Assembly: GCF_003054325.1 (NCBI RefSeq)
Contig: NZ_QBKU01000013.1
Location: forward strand, 55,917-119,916
DNA from: Sulfitobacter mediterraneus
Lineage (GTDB): Bacteria > Pseudomonadota > Alphaproteobacteria > Rhodobacterales > Rhodobacteraceae
Direction: 5' to 3'
Length of the DNA: 64,000 nucleotides
In this document: positions 1-7,526 of the stretch, piece by piece
How positions within the stretch are numbered: the stretch's first letter is position 1
Layout: every line of letters starts with the position of its first letter
Notes under the pieces: generated by a model
Seen by the model: only the letters and a program-made list of their open reading frames with translations
Told to the model about the DNA's origin: nothing
Databases searched by the model: none
Program-made: the position numbers and the translations under genes

Positions 1-372
1 TGACAGTGATCTCTCAAACTCCGCCTGCGCCTCGCTCAGCGCTTGCCGCGTTGCATCGTTGGCGGCCCGTGCAAGGAGGCATTTGGGCGCTTCCTCGTCA
101 TTTCCGATGGCAAACAGATGTGGTGTTCCCAGCGCCTGGTAGATGGCAAGCAACGTGATTTCTGTGAGCGGTTTTTGCAAAGACCACCCACCGCCATGCC
201 CTTTGACAGAGGCAACAAATCCCGCCTCCCGCAGACCTGACATCATCCGGCGAACAACCGCAGAATTGGTTTGAAGCATCTGTGCAATTTGTTCTGAGGT
301 GGCGGGTCCGTCCATCTCATCAAGATGAAGAAGCGCGTGCAAAACACGGGAGAGGCGACTGTCAGTGCGCAT
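1..372 (-). CDS. Rrf2-family transcriptional repressor (partial, C-terminus beyond window)
   Basis: Reading the minus strand from the ATG at 370-372 gives 124 codons without a stop, running off the left edge. The N-terminus (MRTDSRLSRVLHALLHLDEM) followed by a winged helix-turn-helix with 'TSEQIAQMLQTNSAVVRRMMSGLREAGFV' and 'KGHGGGWSLQKP' is the classic Rrf2/YwnA pattern. The one cysteine visible (near residue 108) is not the three-Cys cluster of IscR/NsrR, so this is probably a cluster-free, YwnA-like member. It is divergent from an MFS exporter, and the 75-bp gap holds a perfect inverted repeat. I infer local repression of the exporter in response to an electrophile or drug; the inducer cannot be read from sequence. 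Confidence 0.85.
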   Translation of the reverse strand, partial: MRTDSRLSRVLHALLHLDEMDGPATSEQIAQMLQTNSAVVRRMMSGLREAGFVASVKGHGGGWSLQKPLTEITLLAIYQALGTPHLFAIGNDEEAPKCLLARAANDATRQALSEAQAEFERSLS

Positions 373-385
373 GTTGGCTTTCCTT

Positions 386-450
386 CATGTAACTTTTATT
401 CGCACGAGAGATTGACTCGGCGCAAAACATGTTTCATTGAAAGTTACATG
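386..450. promoter_or_regulatory. Perfect 11-bp inverted repeat between Rrf2 regulator and MFS exporter
   Basis: CATGTAACTTT at 386-396 is repeated in inverted orientation as AAAGTTACATG at 440-450, with 43 bp between the arms. The right arm overlaps the MFS start codon (448-450) and the left arm lies 14 bp from the regulator start codon. The symmetry and placement suggest paired operator half-sites for the divergent repressor, able to occlude both translation starts or both promoters. The sequence is seen directly; the assignment to the Rrf2 protein is inference. Confidence 0.5.
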
Positions 451-1923
451 AGTGCCCCCCAAAACACCAGCAACAGCGTCGAGCCGCAGTTCAAACCCAT
501 CCGGCGTTGGGCGGCGCTGGCCGTTCTCTATCTTGCGAGTTTGATCAATCTGATTGACGTGAGCATCGTGAACGTGGCCTTGCCGCAAATTCAAGCGGAC
601 ACCGGAGCCACCCCGACGCAGCTCAAGTGGGTCGCTGAAGCCTATGTTCTGGCATTGGCCGTGGGCCTCTTGCCGTTTGGACGGTTTGGCGATGTCTTTG
701 GCCGGCCGCGAATGTTTGTCTGGGGGCTTCTTGGGTTTACAGCGGCATCGGCGGTCTGTGGATTGGCCCCGAATATCGAAAGCCTGATCGCGGCGCGTGC
801 AATGCAAGGCATGGCCGCTGCGATGATGGTACCGCAAGTGCTTGCCATCGTGCATGTGATCTTTGCCCCCAGTGAAAAGGCCCGCGTTTTTGGTCTGTTT
901 GGTACGATTTCCAGCCTTGGTGTGGTCGTTGGGCCCATCATCGGCGGGGCCTTGATTTCCGCCGATCTCGCGGGTCTTGGCTGGCGCCCGGCATTTCTGC
1001 TCAACATTCCTCTGGGCGTTGCCGCACTTGTCGGGGCGTGGCTTTATCTGCCGCGTCTCGAAACGGATCGTGAAACGCAGCCCGATTGGTTTGGATCTGC
1101 GCTTTTTGCGTTGGCCGCTTTGCTGCTCATCTTTCCGTTGATCCAGGGCCGCGCACTTGGCTGGCCATGGTGGAGCTTTGCATTGATGGCCGCCTCCATT
1201 CCGGCGGTTTTGGCTTTTGCCTCACATCAGCGCAATCGGAGTGCACGCGGCGCATCCGCCCTGATGCCGCCCGGCTTGATGTCCAACCCGACCTATCTTT
1301 ACCGTCTGGCGTTGGTCACATTATTTTTTAGCGGCATACCGGGGCTGTTTCTGGTCTTGGCAATTTTCCTTCAAGCCGGATTTGGCCTGACAGCACTCGA
1401 AAGCGGACTTGTCACGACACCCTTTCCCGTTGGCGTCATGGTGGCATCAATGCTGACCCAAAGGTTCGGAGATCGTCATTTACACGCACGGATCGCAGGC
1501 GGTGCGGCGCTTTTGGTCATCGGCATGTTGGGTCTTGTGATCGTCATCCAATCCACCGGAGCCACGCCAAATGGCTTTGCCTTTGCGCCGCCACTGTTGA
1601 TTGCGGGGTTTGGCATGGGTGCCGCCGTCATCTCGCTTTTTCAGGTCACAATGGCCAGCGTGGCCATGCAGGATGCCGGCGCGGGATCGGGCGCTATGCA
1701 GGCATTTCAACAGATTGGGGCCGCGCTGGGCATCGCGGTTGCAGGGCAGATATTCTTTACAGTGCTTGGCGACGGCGGAATGAGCGCAGGCAGCGAAAGT
1801 GCGCCACGCTTTGTGCAGGCTGCGTCCTGTGCCGTGCTCTATTCCGTTATTGTATTCTTTGGACTGACTTTCGTTGTTGGTTGGCAGGCCCTCAAAAGCC
1901 GAAAGGTGACAGCAGGGTTTTGA
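448..1923 (+). CDS. MFS transporter, DHA2 (14-TM drug:H+ antiporter) family
   Basis: 491-residue polytopic inner-membrane protein. Early motifs match the DHA2 exporters: 'LINLIDVSIVNVALPQIQADTGA' (TM1, motif D1), 'GRFGDVFGRPRMFVWG' (motif A, loop 2-3), 'RAMQGMAAAMMVPQVLAIV' (motif B) and 'GVVVGPIIGGALIS' (motif C, diagnostic of antiporters). Hydrophobic segments continue to the C-terminus, consistent with 14 helices. I start at 448 rather than at the upstream in-frame ATG at 325, because 325 lies inside the divergent regulator gene and its 41 extra residues are not transporter-like. It probably exports toxic or lipophilic compounds under control of the neighbouring Rrf2 protein. The substrate is unknown. 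Confidence 0.88.
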   Translation: MSAPQNTSNSVEPQFKPIRRWAALAVLYLASLINLIDVSIVNVALPQIQADTGATPTQLKWVAEAYVLALAVGLLPFGRFGDVFGRPRMFVWGLLGFTAASAVCGLAPNIESLIAARAMQGMAAAMMVPQVLAIVHVIFAPSEKARVFGLFGTISSLGVVVGPIIGGALISADLAGLGWRPAFLLNIPLGVAALVGAWLYLPRLETDRETQPDWFGSALFALAALLLIFPLIQGRALGWPWWSFALMAASIPAVLAFASHQRNRSARGASALMPPGLMSNPTYLYRLALVTLFFSGIPGLFLVLAIFLQAGFGLTALESGLVTTPFPVGVMVASMLTQRFGDRHLHARIAGGAALLVIGMLGLVIVIQSTGATPNGFAFAPPLLIAGFGMGAAVISLFQVTMASVAMQDAGAGSGAMQAFQQIGAALGIAVAGQIFFTVLGDGGMSAGSESAPRFVQAASCAVLYSVIVFFGLTFVVGWQALKSRKVTAGF

Positions 1924-1955
1924 TCGCTGCGAGTATACAATTATACCCCCCAACC

Positions 1956-2345
1956 TCACGGTGCCGCCGCGAGCACCTCAACCTCCACCTTGAACTCAGG
2001 TCGGGTGAAACCCGAAACGATCAACAAGGTCGAACTGGGCACTCTGGTGGCATGAGCCATAAATGTGTCTCTGGCACGCATGTAGCCCGCCATATGGTCT
2101 CGGGCAGTCACATAGGCCGAGATATGTGCGACATCGTTGGCGGTCATGCCTGCAGATTTCAGAATTTCGCTCAGCGCCTCAAAACAGATAACAGCCTGCG
2201 CATATGCATCTTCAGGGATTGAATCATCTGCTCGAATTCCCAATTGGCCAGAGGTCTGTACGATCCGCCAATGCGCGGGAATTTCTACACCATGGGCGTA
2301 GCGTGCAAAGGGTGGCCTGATGGTAACTGGGGTTAACTCTTTCAT
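1956..2345 (-). CDS. RidA family (YjgF/YER057c/UK114) protein
   Basis: 129 residues, normal length for the family. 'VQTSGQLGIRADDSIPEDAYAQAVICFEALSEILKSAGM' and 'DVAHISAYVTARDHMAGYMRARDTFM', then the C-terminal 'VPSSTLLIVSGFTRPEFKVEVEVLAAAP', are the standard RidA fold. The substrate-binding arginine that hydrolyses enamine/imine intermediates in archetypal RidA (R105 region, 'PARS/T') is replaced by 'VPSST', so this is likely an Rid subfamily with different chemistry. It is divergent from the creatininase-deaminase-oxidase operon, 214 bp away. RidA-like proteins often accompany nitrogen-heterocycle or amino-compound catabolism (RutC, for example), so I infer a role in the same pathway. Confidence 0.85.
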   Translation of the reverse strand: MKELTPVTIRPPFARYAHGVEIPAHWRIVQTSGQLGIRADDSIPEDAYAQAVICFEALSEILKSAGMTANDVAHISAYVTARDHMAGYMRARDTFMAHATRVPSSTLLIVSGFTRPEFKVEVEVLAAAP

Positions 2346-2473
2346 TTTACGCGCCTTTTCTTATCTGCCGATAAGGCTTGCCTTAGCAAAAGAACTTTGC
2401 AAGCATAAAGGAACATCTCTGGCACAGACTATTCTTTAGGGCCACGCAAACCAAACTCGTCAAGGAGGGCGAT

Positions 2474-2563
2474 ATGGAGCCGCGTGTGCTTTTGTCATGC
2501 TATTGGGGTGTCACCCCATCCAAAATGAATGCGGAACCTCTGCCGGCGAGGGCTGGGCGATGA
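2474..2563 (+). CDS. 29-codon leader ORF translationally coupled to the creatininase gene
   Basis: A short ORF too small for most gene finders. An almost ideal Shine-Dalgarno (AAGGAGG at 2462-2468) sits 5 bp before the ATG at 2474, and the ORF ends TGA at 2561-2563, overlapping the ATG of the creatininase gene as ATGA. The peptide reads MEPRVLLSCYWGVTPSKMNA plus nine more residues. The creatininase start itself has only a weak ribosome site, so translation may depend on ribosomes finishing this ORF. A 13-bp palindrome lies inside it. It resembles nothing I recognise and could be a regulatory leader peptide. Alternatively the signal marks an old start of the downstream gene in another frame. 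Confidence 0.5.
   Translation: MEPRVLLSCYWGVTPSKMNAEPLPARAGR
2505..2517. promoter_or_regulatory. 13-bp perfect palindrome inside the leader ORF
   Basis: GGGGTG-T-CACCCC is an exact inverted repeat centred on 2511, within the 29-codon leader ORF and 43 bp upstream of the creatininase start codon. It could be an operator or an RNA element affecting coupling between the leader and the first structural gene. With a 1-nt spacer it is a poor hairpin, which favours a protein-binding site. Confidence 0.3.
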
Positions 2564-3345
2564 GTGTTCAGGGGTATTGGGCTGATCAGAAATCGACCAT
2601 CTTTCGAGAACTGCCAAAGGATCTGGTGGCGATTTTGCCTGTTGGGGCGATTGAACAGCACGGGCCACATCTGCCGGTCTCTGTGGATCGCGATCTGGTT
2701 GAAGCCACGCTTGAACGGGCGCTCCCGTTGTTGTTGTCCGACCAAAGTGTTCTGATCCTGCCAACGCTCACAATCACAAAATCAGACGAACATAACCGCC
2801 ATCCGGGCACGCTGAGCCTTTCGGCAGAAACCTTGTTGGCAACATTGCGCGATATCGGTGCCTCAATCGCGCGGGCAGGGGTGCGGCGTCTGGTGTTTCT
2901 CAATGGACATGGAGGCAACACCGCGGTTTTGGACATCGCCGCGCGGGATTTGCGTATCTCGCAAGACCTGATTGTGGCGACCTGCTCTTGGTTTGGGTTT
3001 GCTGATTGGGACAGCGTAATGGATCCAAAGGCCATGGATTATGATCTACATGCCGGAGATTGCGAAACCTCACCGATGCTGGCCGCAAAGCCGCATTTGG
3101 TCGACATGACGCTGGCCGAAAACTTTGTGACCGCGATGCAGGATTGGGAACAGCGCAACCAGTTTATCGGTTTGACAGGACAGGCGGCGCGCCCCGGTTG
3201 GATCATTGATGATCTGAACGACAAAGGCGCCTGCGGCGATGCCTCGGCTGCAACCGCAGAAAAGGGGCGACACTTGCTTGACAGTGCGGCGCGAAACTTT
3301 GCTGCGTTCCTTTTGGAATTTGCCTCTTTCGATCATCGGGGGTGA
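2560..3345 (+). CDS. Creatininase-family amidohydrolase
   Basis: 261 residues from the ATG that overlaps the leader stop. 'AILPVGAIEQHGPHLPVSVDRDL' is the family signature: Glu, His and Asp in the EQHGPHLP...D segment bind the dinuclear metal. 'KSDEHNRHPGTLSL', 'RRLVFLNGHGGN' and 'DLHAGDCETSPML' are the remaining conserved blocks, the last providing the metal-binding Glu of the HAGxxETS motif. Family members hydrolyse cyclic or formyl amides (creatinine, FAPy compounds, mycofactocin precursor peptide). It is the first enzyme of an operon whose genes are separated by 4 bp or overlap, together with a deaminase-like hydrolase and two oxidases, so it probably opens or removes an amide in one catabolic route. 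The exact substrate cannot be inferred. Confidence 0.85.
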   Translation: MSVQGYWADQKSTIFRELPKDLVAILPVGAIEQHGPHLPVSVDRDLVEATLERALPLLLSDQSVLILPTLTITKSDEHNRHPGTLSLSAETLLATLRDIGASIARAGVRRLVFLNGHGGNTAVLDIAARDLRISQDLIVATCSWFGFADWDSVMDPKAMDYDLHAGDCETSPMLAAKPHLVDMTLAENFVTAMQDWEQRNQFIGLTGQAARPGWIIDDLNDKGACGDASAATAEKGRHLLDSAARNFAAFLLEFASFDHRG

Positions 3346-3349
3346 CGGG

Positions 3350-4597
3350 ATGAACATGCCAGTACCTTCTGATCAGATGCTCAAGGACGTTTCGGTGCCC
3401 ATTTCCATGCTGGCGCAGCCGGATCGGTTTGGCGGTCAAATACGTCGGGATTGCTTGCAGGGGGATCTGATCATTCGAAAAGGCAAAATCCTCGGGATGG
3501 CCCAATCGAATCTGCAAACACAGGTGCAATATCTGGTGATGCCAAAGTTGACAGAGTGTCACGTGCATCTGGACAAATGCCACAGCATCTCACGTATGAC
3601 AGGCATTGGCGGGGATTTGCGCGCCGCCATTGATGCGCAGGCTGCCGACCGTGCAGCATGGACGACAGATGACATTCGAAACCGCGCCAAACGCGGTTTG
3701 CAGGAACTGATTGCAAGCGGTTGCGATGTTGTGCGCAGCCATGTGGACTGGACCCATGGCGCCGAGGCTTTTGAACCGCCGCTGGCTTGGCAGGTTTTGA
3801 ACACGCTTGGACAGGACTACAAAGACGAGGTGACGCTGCAAGTGGCCCCTCTGATGGGCATTGCGGATCTGGCAAACCACGACATCGCCAAAGTCACCGC
3901 AGCTCTGTTCGCCAAAACAAGCGGTGTGTTGGGTGCCTTTGTGTTGGACCAGCCCAGCCGCAGACAGGGGATCGAAAATGCGTTTCGCATGGCTGATCAA
4001 TTTGGTCTGGCGCTGGATTTCCACGTTGATGAGGGGTTGGCAGAGGGCCTCAATGGGCTTGAGATGATTGCAGATGCGGCCATTGCATGTGGCTTTGAGG
4101 GGCCCGTTCTGTGCGGGCATGCCTGCAGCATGGCAAACTTGAACCGTTCAGCTTTGACCGGATTGATTGACAAGATCGCGCGCGCCGGGCTTACAGTGGC
4201 GGCCCTCCCCAGCACCAATCTCTATCTGCAGGGGCGCGTCGATGGCACCCCGGATCGGCGCGGGATCACCCGCATGCGAGAACTCGGCGCAGCAGGCGTG
4301 CCATTGGCTGTCGGAACGGACAATGTGCGCGATGCCTTTTGCCCACTGGGGCAACACGATCCACGTCAGTCTTTGGCAATGGCCGTGCTGGCGGCGCATC
4401 TGGATCCGCCTTTTGGCGACCATTTACCGATGATCACCACCAACGCCAGGCAGGCGCTTGGCCTTGCGCCCACTTTCGTCGACGGGGCAGCAATCGGGGA
4501 TCTCCTGTTGTTCGACGCAACATCAACATCCGACATCCTGTCATGCGCTGGACGCCCGAAGTCGCTGTCTGATGTGCTCAAAGGAGAGATCGCATGA
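3350..4597 (+). CDS. Cytosine-deaminase-like metal-dependent amidohydrolase
   Basis: 415 residues; the start at 3350 is 4 bp after the creatininase stop and discards an upstream extension that overlaps that gene. Amidohydrolase-superfamily metal ligands are visible in order: 'TECHVHLDKCHS' (HxH), 'LDFHVDEGLAEGL' (His with the HxDE motif typical of CodA/AtzC-like enzymes), 'VLCGHACSMA' (His) and 'AVGTDNVRDAFCPLGQHDP' (Asp). The 'GTDNVRD...GQ.DP' block is characteristic of cytosine/isocytosine deaminase relatives. The likely role is hydrolytic deamination or ring opening of an N-heterocycle in the cytosol. The gene overlaps the next one by ATGA, showing translational coupling. The substrate need not be cytosine; no permease or pyrimidine gene is nearby. 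Confidence 0.85.
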   Translation: MNMPVPSDQMLKDVSVPISMLAQPDRFGGQIRRDCLQGDLIIRKGKILGMAQSNLQTQVQYLVMPKLTECHVHLDKCHSISRMTGIGGDLRAAIDAQAADRAAWTTDDIRNRAKRGLQELIASGCDVVRSHVDWTHGAEAFEPPLAWQVLNTLGQDYKDEVTLQVAPLMGIADLANHDIAKVTAALFAKTSGVLGAFVLDQPSRRQGIENAFRMADQFGLALDFHVDEGLAEGLNGLEMIADAAIACGFEGPVLCGHACSMANLNRSALTGLIDKIARAGLTVAALPSTNLYLQGRVDGTPDRRGITRMRELGAAGVPLAVGTDNVRDAFCPLGQHDPRQSLAMAVLAAHLDPPFGDHLPMITTNARQALGLAPTFVDGAAIGDLLLFDATSTSDILSCAGRPKSLSDVLKGEIA

Positions 4598-6012
4598 CAT
4601 CCATTTCCGGAAAAAACGAAATCGACTGGGATGCTTTCGCGGCCCGTCTTGCCCCTGTCGAAGTGATTGCCGAACCAGTCTTGGTCAAAAAACGGTCGCG
4701 CGACTTTTTCTGGTACAGCCCGATTCTGAACGAGGAACTCAAGCGTTGTTTTGGCGATCTTGTGGCGGTCCCGAAAACCGCAGATGAGATGAAACATTGC
4801 TTAAAAGTGGCCTACAAGGCAGGCGTGCCAGTGGTCCTGCGCGGTGGCGGGACGGGCAACTATGGACAGGCTGTGCCGGTTGACGGGGGCCTGATCATCG
4901 AAACAACGCGCATGAACCGCGTTCTGGAAATCGGTGACGGTTTCATCCGCGCCGAGGCGGGTGCGTTGATGGCTGACATGAATGCCGCTCTCAAACACTC
5001 CGGGCAGGAAATGGCCATGTTCCCCTCCACTCAGGACATCGCCACAGTTGGTGGTTTTGTTGCGGGAGGTTCAGCCGGGATCGGGTCTCTGGCCTCAGGT
5101 GCCCTGCGTGAGCCGGGAAATCTGATTGCGTTGAGAGTTCTGTCACTTGAGGCCGAACCGCAGGAACATCTGTTCGAAGGCGAGGATGTCCTGAAAATTC
5201 ACCACGCCTGGGGCCTGAACGGCGTGATCACCGAAGTGACCCTGCGTACCGTGCAGACGCATGACTGGATCGCCTGTATGGCGACCTTCGACGGTTATCA
5301 AGAGGCTTACGCGGCTGGATATGCTCTTGCCACGGCGGGCAGCATGGCCCCCAAGTTGGCCAGCGTTGTGGATGCCCGGATCGTTGAGTATTTCCCGCGC
5401 CTTAAAGGGCATGTGCGTGAGGGGTGCAGCTTGCTTGTCGCCTATGTGCCTGCGGATGACGTGCCAGAATTCTGTGCGCTCATCGCCAAACAGGACGGGC
5501 ATGTGGACCAGACGTTGAATGATGCAGACCGCGAGGCCAAGAAGATCCCGCATGCGTTTGAGTTTTGCTATAACCACACAACGCTGCAAGTGCTGAAGTC
5601 CGACCGCTCGGCGACCTATCAGCAAATTGGCGTACCTGATCCAGCCGATGCCATGGCGATTGCGCTGTTGCGTGATGATTTGGGCGACGATGTCTGGACC
5701 CATCATGAGTTTTTGAAGTTGGGCGGAGAGGTTACCGCAATCGATCTGCCGATCATCTGGTATTCGGGCAAAGAACGGCTGGACGCGATCAACCAAACCT
5801 ACAGCGATCACGGCTTTGCCGTCTATGACGCCCATTCCAACCAAGTTGAACGGGGCGGGCTGCACAATGCCGATTACAGCCATCTGGCCTGGAAAAAGCG
5901 CCTTGATCCCAAGGGGCTTTTAAACAGCGCAAAATCCACAGCATGGGAGATGGTCAAAGACCTGACCCCCGAAGAAATCCAAGCCAAAACCACATCTGGA
6001 ACACCCTTATGA
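4594..6012 (+). CDS. FAD-binding oxidoreductase (GlcD/PCMH type)
   Basis: 472 residues, overlapping the amidohydrolase stop by 4 bp. The N-terminal PCMH fold shows 'VAVPKTADEMKHCLKVAYKAGVPVVLRGGGTGNYGQAVPVDGGLIIETTRMNRVL' (FAD pyrophosphate binding) and 'STQDIATVGGFVAGGSAGIGSLASGALREPGNL'. The C-terminus ends with 'DPKGLLNSAKS', matching the 'DPxGLLNPGK' ending of glycolate oxidase and lactate dehydrogenase relatives. Such flavoproteins oxidise 2-hydroxy acids or alcohols. In this operon it probably oxidises a hydroxylated intermediate, perhaps made by or fed to the adjacent dioxygenase. Confidence 0.88.
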   Translation: MTSISGKNEIDWDAFAARLAPVEVIAEPVLVKKRSRDFFWYSPILNEELKRCFGDLVAVPKTADEMKHCLKVAYKAGVPVVLRGGGTGNYGQAVPVDGGLIIETTRMNRVLEIGDGFIRAEAGALMADMNAALKHSGQEMAMFPSTQDIATVGGFVAGGSAGIGSLASGALREPGNLIALRVLSLEAEPQEHLFEGEDVLKIHHAWGLNGVITEVTLRTVQTHDWIACMATFDGYQEAYAAGYALATAGSMAPKLASVVDARIVEYFPRLKGHVREGCSLLVAYVPADDVPEFCALIAKQDGHVDQTLNDADREAKKIPHAFEFCYNHTTLQVLKSDRSATYQQIGVPDPADAMAIALLRDDLGDDVWTHHEFLKLGGEVTAIDLPIIWYSGKERLDAINQTYSDHGFAVYDAHSNQVERGGLHNADYSHLAWKKRLDPKGLLNSAKSTAWEMVKDLTPEEIQAKTTSGTPL

Positions 6013-6914
6013 CACTTCTATCAACCACCCCGATCACCTCTGCGTTTGGCGTTGAAGTCACCAATGCCGACATCGCGGATATTGTCCCTTCGGGCCGTTT
6101 CGGGGAACTGCGTGATTTGTTCGAAACCCATTCCGCGCTGCTGTTTCGCGGTCAAGATCTGAGTGACGACGCTCATTTGGAACTGGGGCGAGCTTTTGGA
6201 CCGATTGAAGATCGCCAAGCCGACGAACGCAAACCCGGCGAGGAATTTAAGATCCCCAAAGTTTCAAACGTGCGCGAAGACGGATCGGTCACAGGTGAAA
6301 TGGATTTGCACACCTTGAATCTGCAATCAAATTTTCTTTGGCATGCGGATAGCACGTTCATCCCAACCCCAGCTTTGACCAACATCATCACTGCCCGTGT
6401 GCTGCCCACCGAAGGTGGCCAGACCGAACTTGCCTCGACCCGTGCCGCATGGGCCGCTATGCCCGAGACCCTGCGTGATCGTATTCGGGGACGCGGCATC
6501 TGGCATCACTACGCCACCTCGCGGGCGAAAATTTCGCCGGAGCTGGCCAAATTGCCAATGTTCCACAAATGGCCCGCTACCCATTGGAATGCGATCTGGA
6601 CCAACCCGGTGAACGGTCAGGAGGCCCTCTATATTGCGTCACATGCCTATCAGGTCGACGGATACGACGAGGCCGAAAGCCTGGCGCTCTTGGATGAACT
6701 GATGGCGTTCTGCACGCAGCCGGAATTTACCTATTCCCACAATTGGGAGGTCGGCGATGTGCTGATCTGGGATCAACGGGCCGTCCTCCACCGTGGCCGG
6801 CCATGGCCGTATGACCAGCCACGTACCCTGTCCAGCATCTGTTGTTCGGTGACAGCTGCGGACGGAATTGAAACAATGCGTATCCCTGCCCAGGCAGACC
6901 AGCAGCAGCTTTGA
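6009..6914 (+). CDS. TauD/TfdA-family Fe(II)/2-oxoglutarate dioxygenase
   Basis: 301 residues from the ATG at 6009, which overlaps the previous stop (ATGA). The iron triad is present: H112 and D114 in 'LWHADSTF' and H261 in 'AVLHRGRPW', with the 2-oxoglutarate-binding R272 in 'YDQPRTL'. The sequence between resembles TfdA and related herbicide or sulfonate dioxygenases ('ITARVLPTEGGQTELASTRAAWAAMPETLRDRI'). The enzyme would hydroxylate next to a heteroatom and thereby cleave an ether, C-N or C-S bond. It is the last of four coupled genes. A TfdA-like enzyme with amidohydrolases suggests breakdown of an N- or O-substituted small molecule, possibly a xenobiotic or an algal amide. Confidence 0.88.
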   Translation: MTLLSTTPITSAFGVEVTNADIADIVPSGRFGELRDLFETHSALLFRGQDLSDDAHLELGRAFGPIEDRQADERKPGEEFKIPKVSNVREDGSVTGEMDLHTLNLQSNFLWHADSTFIPTPALTNIITARVLPTEGGQTELASTRAAWAAMPETLRDRIRGRGIWHHYATSRAKISPELAKLPMFHKWPATHWNAIWTNPVNGQEALYIASHAYQVDGYDEAESLALLDELMAFCTQPEFTYSHNWEVGDVLIWDQRAVLHRGRPWPYDQPRTLSSICCSVTAADGIETMRIPAQADQQQL

Positions 6915-6960
6915 CAGCAACGGCAAGTGCCATGCGCCTGCCACTTCCACAGGTGAAACA

Positions 6961-7452
6961 ATGTCGTTTGAAATTGTACTTTTGATCGCCCAAGCCTCGG
7001 CCACGTTTTTTCTGGCTGCCTGGCTGTCCACAGGTGTGTTTGAAAACGTTTTCTATTCTGATCTCAACCGGACCTTCACCAGTGAGGTGCTGGATTTCAC
7101 CCGCATGAGAGAGCAATACCCGGATGCCTATGCGCGTGTGGCGCACCGAAGAATTGCAAACCCGATCGTGCAAAATGGGATGTTTCGGTTGATTGTCCTG
7201 TGGGAACTCGTCGCGGTTTTGGCACTTTGGGCTGGGGTGGTCGCCCTTGTGCTGGCGGTGTTTGGAAATTTGGAGCCCGATGCGGCGCGTGCATGGGCCT
7301 TGCTGGGGGCGCTATTGTTCACCAGCACATGGGCGGGCTTTCTCATCGTTGGCAATTGGTTCTGCTATTGGTTCTGTCACGAGGGTGCGCAAAACACACA
7401 TTATCAAATGACGCTTTGGGGCTTTGCGACGATGCTCTTGCTCGCGGTTTGA
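6961..7452 (+). CDS. DUF2165 family integral membrane protein
   Basis: 163 residues from the ATG at 6961; the longer frame from 6868 reads back into the dioxygenase gene. There are about four hydrophobic segments, and the C-terminal 'GNWFCYWFCHEGAQNTHYQMTLWG' is characteristic of DUF2165. The function of the family is unknown. It lies 46 bp after the dioxygenase and probably belongs to the same transcript. A role as a small transport or redox accessory is possible but unsupported. Confidence 0.8.
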   Translation: MSFEIVLLIAQASATFFLAAWLSTGVFENVFYSDLNRTFTSEVLDFTRMREQYPDAYARVAHRRIANPIVQNGMFRLIVLWELVAVLALWAGVVALVLAVFGNLEPDAARAWALLGALLFTSTWAGFLIVGNWFCYWFCHEGAQNTHYQMTLWGFATMLLLAV

Positions 7453-7526
7453 AAACCTGTGCTAGGCTACCGCTCATACAAACGAGTGGAACAAAAGGAC
7501 GTGTTAAGTTCACGTGATGGGCGGAG

